Shown here piece by piece: positions 1 to 7,433 of a stretch of 64,000 nucleotides of DNA; the stretch's first letter is position 1; every line of letters starts with the position of its first letter. Made by a program: the position numbers and the translations under genes. The DNA comes from Bacteroidota bacterium. GTDB lineage: Bacteria; Bacteroidota; Bacteroidia; Cytophagales; Cyclobacteriaceae. The stretch lies in NCBI GenBank assembly GCA_018266055.1, contig JAFDYT010000019.1, forward strand, positions 62,001-126,000, read 5' to 3'. The notes below the pieces were generated by a model. The model saw nothing but the letters and a program-made list of their open reading frames with translations, did not search any database and was not told the DNA's origin.

Positions 1-2281
1 AGTGACGGCTAAAAGGATTTCCCGATTGACCAGTAGGCAAAATACTGATGCTGTTTTCGATGTCAGAGAAATCGACGACGCGTCGGGTGCTTGGGCCCGC
101 CAGCACTTTGTATTCGCCGGTTTCAGAGAAATCGCTGATCATGTTGTTGATCATCTCCGGGCTGCCGTTCATGGGAAACGGGCCTACTTCGAAGAAGCTG
201 CGCAGCGCGGCAATCTTGCCGAGCGGATGAGGATTCTCCAGCGTATTGGCTTTGTCCCACGTCCACTGCGATACATTGCCACCCCATTTGTTCGTCAGGA
301 AAGAAACAGACTCGCGGAACGACTGAAGTAAAATATCACTGCGGTTTTCCTTTTTGTCTTTGGAGTAAACGTTATCCCACCACAGTGAATTCTCGCGCGC
401 GATCTGCGCCGCAATCTCGCTCTTTACCATGTGGTTTGACGCGAGAAAACGCTTATAGTTGGTGTCGCCCAGTTCGTCGGCGTAGGTATTGCGCAAAAAT
501 TGGTTGATCCACTTATAATAAATGGTAGGGGCCGCATCGCGCGTGGTGACGGTGCCATTCCAGTTCTTGAGCACCTTCAGCGCTTCTTGTTCTTCACTGG
601 ATAAGGTTTCACCCGCTGCCGCCGTGAGAAGGACTTTTACATTTTCAGTAAGCAGCGGATTAGTCACGTCAATCATCATCGAGCTGATGGATGTTCTATC
701 CCAATCGCTTTTAGACTCCAGCAACTGCATGATGCGTTTGGCGCGATCTTCAGGCACATAATAGCCGGGATAAAGCATGCCCGCAATGGAATCAGGCTGG
801 TTGTTGGCCGAATAGACATAGTTCCATTTCGGATTGACTGCCTGCGGATTTTGTGAGAAATCGAGAAAGGATTTGATGTCGTCTTTGCCGCTTGCACCGT
901 CGAGCACAAAGTTGCGGTTGGCGCCGCTGTGCAGTGTATATAACTTGGCGGTTGCCCACCAGGCTATGTTTCCTTTGGCATCGCCGTACATTACATTCAA
1001 TCCGGGTGCGGCAATAAGCGATACGCCATGCTGAAATTCGCCGATGTTTTTCGCATGCGATATTTCGTACACCGCTTGCAAGGTTTTCATGGGTTGCTGC
1101 GTATAAGTCCACTGCATGGACAAAGGCGAAGTAACGTTGAGGTCATCCAGTAAGTCGTTTACGATTGGCCCATGGCGCGTGATCTTTACGTCGAGCAAGA
1201 CGTCCTTTTCATTTTTTACTTTGATTGTTTTCTTAATCACGTCGTAGTTCTTCCAGCCGTCGGGCGTTTTGTACTGCGCTGGGTCGCCAGGGTTGTTTTC
1301 TTCTTTATAAAAATCGAGGTCGTCGTTTTCAAACATCGTGAGGCCGTATGCATATTCCCTGTTGTGTCCCAGCAGCGGAAAGGGAACACCGGCCAGATGA
1401 TAGCCGTAGATTTCGTAGTCGGGCGTTACAATGTGGGCTTCGTACCACACGGTAGGTTGCGAGTACGCAATGTGCGGATCGTTGGCCAATATAACTTTAC
1501 CATTCTTTGCTTTGCCGGGCGCCACGACCCAGCCGTTGCTGCCAATGAATGCGGGCACCGGAAGCTGATCGACGATGTGATTTACGGCCGCGGAGATATT
1601 TCCGTACTGATCGCGCGGGCCTTTGGTGTTGCGGATCATCGTGGTGTTTGGTGTCGGCGTGATGCCGAGTTCTTTCACGTAATCGTCGCCGAGTTTTTCC
1701 TTAAGCTCCGTCAGCAGCGGGTCGGTTTTTTGTGCCATCGCAAAGCTGAATGACATGTAGCCAAACACGTTGTAGATATCCTTGAGTGTATATTTTTCTT
1801 TTTGAACGCCTACCAGCGAAAATTCAATCGGTGTGGGACCCTTTTCAATAAATTGGTTGACGCCATTGAGATAGGCGAGGGAAAGGAGATATGTTTCACT
1901 TTTTTTATCCAGGCTGTCGATGGCTTTGGCCGACGCCTCTTCAATACCGAGTCCGGCAAAGAACTTGTCGTTTTTGAGCGCGATGGATCCAAAGATTTCC
2001 GAAAGGCGGCCTGGCGCAATGCGGCGCACCAATTCCATTTGCCACAGCCGGTCTTGCGCATGCAAGTAGCCAAGCGCCGTCATGGCGTCGCTTTTGGAAT
2101 CGGCATAGATGTGCGGCACACCGTATTCGTCAAAATACACCGTAGTAGTCTTGGCGATGCCGTTGAGCTTGAGTTCGCCTTCGTAGGTAGGCTTTTGGTG
2201 ATATACATACGCCAGCGCACTGACCACAAGAACAAGCAGTAGCACACCGACGATTTTGAGAAGTAGTTTGAGGATTTTCAT
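1..2281 (-). CDS. Penicillin acylase family protein (S45), C-terminus cut by window edge
   Basis: An N-terminal-nucleophile amidohydrolase of the penicillin/acyl-homoserine lactone acylase type, exported or membrane-anchored, which cleaves amide bonds; the substrate cannot be read from sequence. I translated the minus strand from the ATG at 2279-2281. The protein opens with one hydrophobic segment (MKILKLLLKIVGVLLLVLVV), then the family's early block with YFDEYGVPHIYAD and GYLHAQDRLWQMEL. The autocatalytic cleavage site is GSNGWVV with Ser248 as new N-terminus, followed by ANDPH. The reading frame runs open through base 1 and ends at ...GQSGNPFSRH, the conserved end region, so only a short tail is missing. 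It lies 23 bp downstream of the barrel gene on the same strand and is probably co-transcribed with it. Confidence 0.93.
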   Translation of the reverse strand, partial: MKILKLLLKIVGVLLLVLVVSALAYVYHQKPTYEGELKLNGIAKTTTVYFDEYGVPHIYADSKSDAMTALGYLHAQDRLWQMELVRRIAPGRLSEIFGSIALKNDKFFAGLGIEEASAKAIDSLDKKSETYLLSLAYLNGVNQFIEKGPTPIEFSLVGVQKEKYTLKDIYNVFGYMSFSFAMAQKTDPLLTELKEKLGDDYVKELGITPTPNTTMIRNTKGPRDQYGNISAAVNHIVDQLPVPAFIGSNGWVVAPGKAKNGKVILANDPHIAYSQPTVWYEAHIVTPDYEIYGYHLAGVPFPLLGHNREYAYGLTMFENDDLDFYKEENNPGDPAQYKTPDGWKNYDVIKKTIKVKNEKDVLLDVKITRHGPIVNDLLDDLNVTSPLSMQWTYTQQPMKTLQAVYEISHAKNIGEFQHGVSLIAAPGLNVMYGDAKGNIAWWATAKLYTLHSGANRNFVLDGASGKDDIKSFLDFSQNPQAVNPKWNYVYSANNQPDSIAGMLYPGYYVPEDRAKRIMQLLESKSDWDRTSISSMMIDVTNPLLTENVKVLLTAAAGETLSSEEQEALKVLKNWNGTVTTRDAAPTIYYKWINQFLRNTYADELGDTNYKRFLASNHMVKSEIAAQIARENSLWWDNVYSKDKKENRSDILLQSFRESVSFLTNKWGGNVSQWTWDKANTLENPHPLGKIAALRSFFEVGPFPMNGSPEMINNMISDFSETGEYKVLAGPSTRRVVDFSDIENSISILPTGQSGNPFSRH

Positions 2282-2304
2282 AAGATTATAATCAGGATAA
2301 ATAC

Positions 2305-3573
2305 TTAATGAGCGGTTTTGATAAATCGGTAGTGATATCCAAGTGTGAACGTACTTATAGATTCTGCCCACAGCCCGTCGTTTTGGTTGATAGGCTGAAG
2401 AGCGCCAACATAACCAATGGATATCTCGCTACGCCGTTGGATAACTACACCAGTTTTCACACTCATAGAAAACCAAACTTTACGGAGCGAAAAATAGTCG
2501 GGCGTTTGGGTGGTGTAAGTGCTTGTGGGATAATAAGTAGAGATTGTATAAAGGTTATTTGAATACGACGAAAAGGTTGACCTGATCCCTGCGCCACCAA
2601 AGAATTTCAGGTTAGCACCGTTATAGATATAATAGAGAAATTGAGGAGTGACAGAGATATTCAGTTGTTTAAAAGTATTTTTATAGTCTTGAAAATAGGA
2701 CAAATTAATTTGTTGAGCATGTGTCTCAAAATCACTGGAGCCTGCGGCAAATTCTAATCTCCACAGCAGTTTGCTTACTTCTGGCTTTAGCTGATAATCA
2801 ATTCCAAAAGCTAAAGAGGGTGTAGCCGATGATTTGGTCCCCAAGCTTGAGAAACTGTTTTGAGTTTTGTGGCTTACGCTATTGGCGATTAAATAGACGC
2901 CTGCGGAGAATGAAATCACGCCTTTCTTGCCGCCATTTTTATTTCCTTGGGACTTATCGCCATTAATCTCGTCAATAATTTTCGCCAGCGCGCCTTCAGT
3001 ATAGGTAGCTCGCTTAATGAGCCATTCAATTCCACCGGAAGGATTTGCCGACTTGGCTGCTGCAAACGTAAGTTGCAACTTATATGCTTCGTTGTTTACA
3101 TATTGGCCCGACTTAGTGGAATACAATTGATAGACTAACTCCTTGGCATTTCCTGTTTCGTCAAGAATAAAGTAACGCGTCTTAATCTGATCTTTATAGC
3201 GAAACAGGCTCTGGATTTTCCCCTGGCGCAGCACTTCCATAAACACTGTATCGACAGTAGCCGCCACGGTAGGCAATGAATTATTGTTTAAGCCTACTTC
3301 GTCTTTGCTGATGAGTGTGCTAAACCTCCGGTACGATACACTACCGTTAATTTGAAAGTACGAGACTTGCTTAACAGAATAGGAACGGGAATTGCCACCG
3401 TCTTTTTCTTTTTGGAATTCGAAGACGGAGGGATTGCGAGTCCAGTCGCGCTGATTGATAAATCCGCGGATGGTGTCTTGTCCACTCACGAGAAGCCCGG
3501 GTTGGAAATTAGATTGAGCATTTAGAAAATTGCAAATCAATACTAGTGAAAAAAGGATAAGAAATTGTTTCAT
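2305..3573 (-). CDS. Outer-membrane beta-barrel type protein, function unknown
   Basis: A 422-residue protein with a clear Sec signal peptide ending at NAQ (about residue 19). Residues 20-175 form a beta-rich soluble domain (GLLVSGQDTIRGFIN, VKQVSYFQINGS) of a kind common in Bacteroidota proteins of unknown function. From about residue 218 to the end the sequence alternates hydrophobic and polar residues, with aromatic strand ends and a final YHYRFIKTAH, as in small PorT-like outer-membrane barrels. There is no catalytic motif. It is the first gene of a two-gene minus-strand unit with the penicillin acylase. The fold class is fairly sure; the role is not known. Confidence 0.75.
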   Translation of the reverse strand: MKQFLILFSLVLICNFLNAQSNFQPGLLVSGQDTIRGFINQRDWTRNPSVFEFQKEKDGGNSRSYSVKQVSYFQINGSVSYRRFSTLISKDEVGLNNNSLPTVAATVDTVFMEVLRQGKIQSLFRYKDQIKTRYFILDETGNAKELVYQLYSTKSGQYVNNEAYKLQLTFAAAKSANPSGGIEWLIKRATYTEGALAKIIDEINGDKSQGNKNGGKKGVISFSAGVYLIANSVSHKTQNSFSSLGTKSSATPSLAFGIDYQLKPEVSKLLWRLEFAAGSSDFETHAQQINLSYFQDYKNTFKQLNISVTPQFLYYIYNGANLKFFGGAGIRSTFSSYSNNLYTISTYYPTSTYTTQTPDYFSLRKVWFSMSVKTGVVIQRRSEISIGYVGALQPINQNDGLWAESISTFTLGYHYRFIKTAH

Positions 3574-3687
3574 AAAGAGCTTGAGGTCGTTTGTTGTAGA
3601 CGTGAAATTTGATTCGCGAATATAGTCTATCTTTAAGACAATGTTTTTGAAAGAAGAGTAGTTGCCCCAATTTTTGAATTCAAGAAA

Positions 3688-4608
3688 ATGACGCGGATCA
3701 CCATATTCCTTTTGATGATTTCAATCGCCGCCACCAGGGCGCAGAATCTTCCGCGTGTGGCAAGCGGCACAATCGAACGACTCGAGAATTTTCCATCTGC
3801 GTTTGTGACGGCGCTCAATGTAGATGTATGGCTGCCGGAAGGATATTCTTCCGCAAAGAAATATAGCGTGCTGTACATGCACGATGGCCAGATGTTGTTT
3901 GATTCAACTACTACGTGGAACAAACAAGCGTGGGAAGTAGATGATGTGCTGAGCAAGCTTCTTAAAGAAGGAAAAATAAAAGATGTAATAGTGGTTGGCA
4001 TATGGAACGGTGGTGCAAGGAGGCACGCTGATTATTTTCCGCAGAAGCCGTATGAATCGCTCACGCAAATTCAACGCGACACTATCACTTCGCAGCTTCA
4101 GAAATTGGGTCGCACGAAGGAAGTGTTTACTCCCGTGTCAGACAATTACCTGAAGTTTTTGGTCACGGAGCTAAAGCCGGCGATTGATAAGAAATTCTCC
4201 ACTAATAAAGATCGTGCGCATACCTTTATCGCCGGCAGCAGCATGGGCGGATTAATTTCTTGGTACGCCATCTGCGAATATCCTGATGTATTTGGCGGAG
4301 CTGCGTGTATGAGTTCGCATTGGCCCGGCATCTTTTCGATGAACAACAATCCGATTCCGGATGCCTTTGTTCGTTACGCCAGTGACCATCTGCCCAAACC
4401 CGGTACTCATAAAATCTATTTTGATTATGGAGATCAGACGCTGGACGCATTGTATCCGCCATTGCAGCAAAAGATAGATGCAGTGATGAAGAGAAAAGGA
4501 TTTACGGATAAAAATTGGATGACCCGTTTTTTCCCTGGCGAAAATCACAGTGAACGTGCGTGGCGCAAACGCTTTGATATACCGATGTTGTTTTTGTTAG
4601 GCAAATAA
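3688..4608 (+). CDS. Esterase D / enterochelin-esterase-like alpha/beta hydrolase, secreted
   Basis: A 306-residue hydrolase with a signal peptide ending at TRAQ (about residue 19), so probably periplasmic or outer-membrane associated. The order of motifs fits the Fes/esterase D family: VDVWLPEGYSSAKKYSVLYMHDG near residue 47, the nucleophile elbow AGSSMGGL near 183-190, FDYGDQTLD near 246 and a catalytic His in FPGENHSERAW near 286-296. Family members cleave carboxylic esters, including siderophore backbones and acetylated sugars; which one applies here cannot be told. It stands alone, transcribed away from the minus-strand barrel gene, and no iron-uptake genes adjoin it. Confidence 0.88.
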   Translation: MTRITIFLLMISIAATRAQNLPRVASGTIERLENFPSAFVTALNVDVWLPEGYSSAKKYSVLYMHDGQMLFDSTTTWNKQAWEVDDVLSKLLKEGKIKDVIVVGIWNGGARRHADYFPQKPYESLTQIQRDTITSQLQKLGRTKEVFTPVSDNYLKFLVTELKPAIDKKFSTNKDRAHTFIAGSSMGGLISWYAICEYPDVFGGAACMSSHWPGIFSMNNNPIPDAFVRYASDHLPKPGTHKIYFDYGDQTLDALYPPLQQKIDAVMKRKGFTDKNWMTRFFPGENHSERAWRKRFDIPMLFLLGK

Positions 4609-4955
4609 CGCGGGTATTTAAAAGTAAGATTTCTTCATACTCAGTCTCTTTTTGCAAAGCTTAATCCCTTAAACACTGTGAACAGCGTATTCACCCGGTG
4701 GTAAACTTAACATGGTAGTATTGATTCACGATAGAGTAAAATCGTTGCAGATAGCCTCGGAAGCAAAAGCCAGGCTTTCATTGCTATGAAAAGTATTTTT
4801 TGTCTGGGGTTCGGTTTGTAGGTTTGCAATCGTGACACTAAGGGAAAGAAAGCAAAGAAATAATCACAAACTGAAAATGGGAGATATAGAAGCTGTAAAA
4901 AAAGAAGTGTTTGAATAAACCATTTGAGATACAATAGAGGTCAAAGAAAAAAAAC
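4609..4955 (+). other. Intergenic, 347 bp, no gene seen
   Basis: This stretch lies between the esterase and the Crp/Fnr-type regulator. I find no convincing coding sequence; a 75-codon minus-strand frame at 4707-4934 has no family resemblance or good start. The last 30 bases are A-rich with a GAGG-like ribosome site ahead of the regulator's ATG. The regulator's promoter should lie here, but I cannot place it. Confidence 0.5.
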
Positions 4956-5555
4956 ATGTTGCAACAGCACAGAACGGCGATAATAAAAAATATCGGCAGA
5001 GTAATCGAACTGGATGATGAAGAAATAAAATGGTTTAGTTCACTTCTTGAGGTGAGATCCTTTGATAAAAAAGATTTTGTTTTACAGGCGGGAGATATTT
5101 GCCAGTACCAAAATTACGTAGTGAGTGGATGTCTCAAAATCTATTACACAGATAATACGGGGATCGAGCATACGGTCAAATTTGCAATTGAAGATTGGTG
5201 GGCTGTTGACCTTCAAAGTTTTACAACGCAGACTCCCGCTTTTTATTCCATTCAGGCTCTGGAAAACACTGACGTTGTTCGCATTGGAAAGACCGGTTAC
5301 GACGCTCTCCACGAAAGGATTCCTAAGTTTGAAAAATTTAGCAGGCTAATGTTTCAAAACTCGTATATCCTGCTTCAAAACAGAATGACTCAAAATCTGT
5401 TTGAGCCGGCCGAGGAGAAATACCGCCACTTTTCTGAGAAGTATCCCGGACTTGAATTGCGAATCCCACAAAAGGAAATAGCTTCTTACCTCGGTATAAC
5501 GCCCGAATTCCTTAGCATTATTCGCCGAAGGCGAAAAAATGGAATTTTTTCTTAA
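4956..5555 (+). CDS. Crp/Fnr family transcriptional regulator
   Basis: A 199-residue regulator of the Crp/Fnr superfamily. Residues about 25-115 form the cyclic-nucleotide-type beta barrel (FDKKDFVLQAGDICQYQNYV, then SGCLKIYY), followed by the long dimer helix and a C-terminal helix-turn-helix (IPQKEIASYLGITPEFLSII). It lacks the four-cysteine Fe-S cluster pattern of Fnr and the arginine/glutamate cAMP signature, so its ligand, if any, is unknown; this subgroup is very common in Bacteroidota. It lies directly upstream of a DoxX gene, and a perfect 12-bp palindrome lies between the two genes, suggesting local control. Length is normal for the subgroup. Confidence 0.88.
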   Translation: MLQQHRTAIIKNIGRVIELDDEEIKWFSSLLEVRSFDKKDFVLQAGDICQYQNYVVSGCLKIYYTDNTGIEHTVKFAIEDWWAVDLQSFTTQTPAFYSIQALENTDVVRIGKTGYDALHERIPKFEKFSRLMFQNSYILLQNRMTQNLFEPAEEKYRHFSEKYPGLELRIPQKEIASYLGITPEFLSIIRRRRKNGIFS

Positions 5556-5574
5556 ACTACTTCAATTTTATCAG

Positions 5575-5586
5575 CCATTATAATGG
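5575..5586. promoter_or_regulatory. Perfect 12-bp palindrome CCATTATAATGG upstream of doxX-like gene
   Basis: CCATTATAATGG is its own reverse complement and sits in the 62-bp gap between the Crp/Fnr-type regulator and the DoxX gene, 31 bp before the DoxX ATG. Homodimeric regulators bind such sites, so it could be an operator for the neighbouring regulator. That link is inference from position only, and a 12-mer palindrome can occur by chance. Confidence 0.35.
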
Positions 5587-5617
5587 ACTGTTTTGCGCCT
5601 CACAAAACAAACAAATT

Positions 5618-6058
5618 ATGATGCAACTGATATTCGGAACTCAAAATGATTGGACAGGATTTATTCTCCGCGTTGCCCTTGGAGGCATTATGTTCCCGCA
5701 TGGAGCGCAAAAATTGCTCGGATGGTTTGGTGGCTATGGCTTTACCGATACGATGGACTTCTTTACTAAGTCGATGAAACTTCCGTGGATCGTCTCCTTC
5801 ATGGTAATCCTTATTGAATCTGTTGGGGCGGCTGCTTTGATTCTTGGCTTTAGTAGCAGAGTCTGGGCCATTGGCCTTATGTTTGTAATGCTAGGAGCAA
5901 TTTTCACCACATCTATCCATTATGGTTTTTTTATGAATTGGTTTGGAAATCAATCAGGTGAAGGATACGAATACCACGTACTTATAATTTGTATCTGCGC
6001 CACCTTGCTGCTTACGGGAAGCGGCAAATATTCTATTGATGCGCTGATCCGACTTTAA
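5618..6058 (+). CDS. DoxX family membrane protein
   Basis: A 146-residue inner-membrane protein with four predicted membrane segments and the family's opening pattern (FILRVALGGIMFPHGAQKLLGWFGGYGF, residues about 16-43). A second helix includes LIESVGAAALILGF, and the end (HVLIICICATLLLTGSGKYSID) is typical of DoxX/DoxD-like proteins. DoxX members have been linked to thiol or quinone-dependent redox processes, but the reaction of this member is unknown. It follows the Crp/Fnr-type regulator on the same strand and is likely controlled by it or co-expressed with it. Confidence 0.88.
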   Translation: MMQLIFGTQNDWTGFILRVALGGIMFPHGAQKLLGWFGGYGFTDTMDFFTKSMKLPWIVSFMVILIESVGAAALILGFSSRVWAIGLMFVMLGAIFTTSIHYGFFMNWFGNQSGEGYEYHVLIICICATLLLTGSGKYSIDALIRL

Positions 6059-6195
6059 AAAAAAGTGGGACCATTCCGTTTTATGCAATGATTTAGGATA
6101 TGGTTAAAGAGTTACAGTAAGGTCAACTACACTGTCGGCATATCGGCATTGTAGATTCCAAGACAAAAAGTATTTTGCGCAGCAAAATTACAAAA

Positions 6196-6798
6196 ATGAT
6201 AATTCGGATGCTTAGCAAATCACCGAGAGCAGCGGTGCGCATAATTGTAATTGCATTGATTGCTTTTTATGCCACCGCCTGCCAGAGTCGATACATTAAA
6301 TACAACACCGTTTCGCATGGCGAACGCACGCAGTTTTCAAACACTAAGCTCGACCTTTCCATCAAATTTTACGGCGACTATGTTTTTACTTCCGCGTTAG
6401 CCAAAGAGGAGAGGGCAATGCTTCACCACATCCTGGCAGGATATTTTGCCTATTCAAAGTTAAAACCTCGAAGTGCCGTGTATTATACCCAAACTTCGAT
6501 TGCTCCTTATTTTACAAGCGTAGGTTGGTATGTGAAAAAGCAAGAGCTAAACTTCGATGCGATCAAAAAGGATTTTGTGTTGGAAAACCCGGATACCTTT
6601 TACTCTAAGTTTTATCACCTTCACAAGACAGCCGTAGGAGAGGGAAGATGCTGGGTGATCAGGATTTACCCGATGCAGGAAAACTATCTGCTGGTGATTC
6701 TTTATGCTGACATAACCAAAAACAAGACGACGCTTGAGACGCTAGATCAAAACTTACTCACGGAATCGGACGGGATATTTGATACCCTCGACAAATAA
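6196..6798 (+). CDS. Hypothetical small lipoprotein
   Basis: About 200 residues with no family I recognise. I chose the ATG at 6196; a TTG seven codons upstream (6175) is also in frame, but it only adds a polar stretch ahead of the signal sequence. After a basic start and a hydrophobic run (VRIIVIALIAFYATA) comes a cysteine in ATAC-Q, a weak lipobox, so it is probably a lipoprotein. The rest is mixed alpha/beta with several aromatic residues (YYTQTSIAPYFTSVGWY) and ends in a polar helix. It is preceded by a 137-bp gap after doxX and followed by the DUF1330 gene after 36 bp. Confidence 0.6.
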   Translation: MIIRMLSKSPRAAVRIIVIALIAFYATACQSRYIKYNTVSHGERTQFSNTKLDLSIKFYGDYVFTSALAKEERAMLHHILAGYFAYSKLKPRSAVYYTQTSIAPYFTSVGWYVKKQELNFDAIKKDFVLENPDTFYSKFYHLHKTAVGEGRCWVIRIYPMQENYLLVILYADITKNKTTLETLDQNLLTESDGIFDTLDK

Positions 6799-6834
6799 GT
6801 GTAGTTTCATTGCCATCAATCATCAACTACTACC

Positions 6835-7128
6835 ATGCCAGCCTATATTATTGTAGAAGTAAAAGTAAACGATCCCGTGCTGTACGAGGATTACAAGAAG
6901 CTCACGCCGGGTTCTATTGCCAAGTATCATGGTAAATTTATCGTTCGCGGTGGCAAAACCGAGAACCTAGAGGGCGTGTGGCATCCCGAACGGATTGTAG
7001 TGCTTGAATTTCCAACCGTTGAACTGGCCAAAACCTGGTGGTCGTCTGCCGATTATGCGCCGGCCAAAGCCATTCGCCAGCGTACGTCAGAATCCAAAAT
7101 GATTTTAGTAGAAGGGTTTATGCCGTAA
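6835..7128 (+). CDS. DUF1330 family protein (ferredoxin-like fold)
   Basis: A 97-residue protein that matches the DUF1330 pattern over its whole length: MPAYIIVEVKVNDP at the start, YHGKFIVRGGKTENLEG in the middle (residues about 30-46), ERIVVLEFP, and a tail with AKAIRQRTSESKMILVEG. The family has a dimeric alpha/beta-barrel (ferredoxin-like) fold; no enzymatic reaction is established. It has no signal peptide and so is cytoplasmic. Family assignment is strong; function is open. Confidence 0.87.
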   Translation: MPAYIIVEVKVNDPVLYEDYKKLTPGSIAKYHGKFIVRGGKTENLEGVWHPERIVVLEFPTVELAKTWWSSADYAPAKAIRQRTSESKMILVEGFMP

Positions 7129-7433
7129 GCTTCCCGTCAAAGCCCGTCCACCGAGTTTTTAAGACTTTCCTCTCATCCCTGGCCGAACTGAGCCGACTTT
7201 ACTGTGAAATAGGCCATCCTCAAGCGGGGGTCTATTCAACGAACTGTGTCAGTTGGTTAAATTTGTTGTGTTGAGTGAAGCAGACATTGTACCGTTGTGA
7301 GCAGACATTATACCCTTGTGAGCAGAAATAATACTGTTGTCGACCGATTCCGCAACAGAATCAGCTGATTACGAATCAATTCTAGCTAATTCAGGTATGA
7401 AAGGGACTAATGGGCTGCTTTTGGCGATTATGT
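7129..7433. other. Intergenic, 305 bp, convergent ends, with short tandem repeat
   Basis: The DUF1330 gene and the minus-strand DUF3857 gene converge here. I see no coding sequence. The only structure is a three-copy 21-bp imperfect tandem repeat at 7280-7342, listed separately. No clear hairpin terminator is visible. Confidence 0.5.
7280..7342. repeat. Three imperfect 21-bp tandem repeats
   Basis: Three adjacent 21-bp units at 7280-7300, 7301-7321 and 7322-7342. The first begins GCAGACATTGTACCGTTGTG and the second GCAGACATTATACCCTTGTG; the third, GCAGAAATAATACTGTTGTC, has drifted more. The unit contains no self-complementary stem and is non-coding in its context between converging genes. 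Confidence 0.75.

Noticed and set aside
4707-4934. 75-codon minus-strand frame in the gap before the Crp/Fnr-type gene
   Set aside because: AT-rich hydrophobic composition, no ribosome site and no recognisable family.
5521-5535. Hairpin TTCGCC-GAA-GGCGAA near the end of the Crp/Fnr-type gene as terminator
   Set aside because: It lies inside the coding sequence (Arg-rich end of the protein), and the following T run is separated from the stem by A-rich bases.
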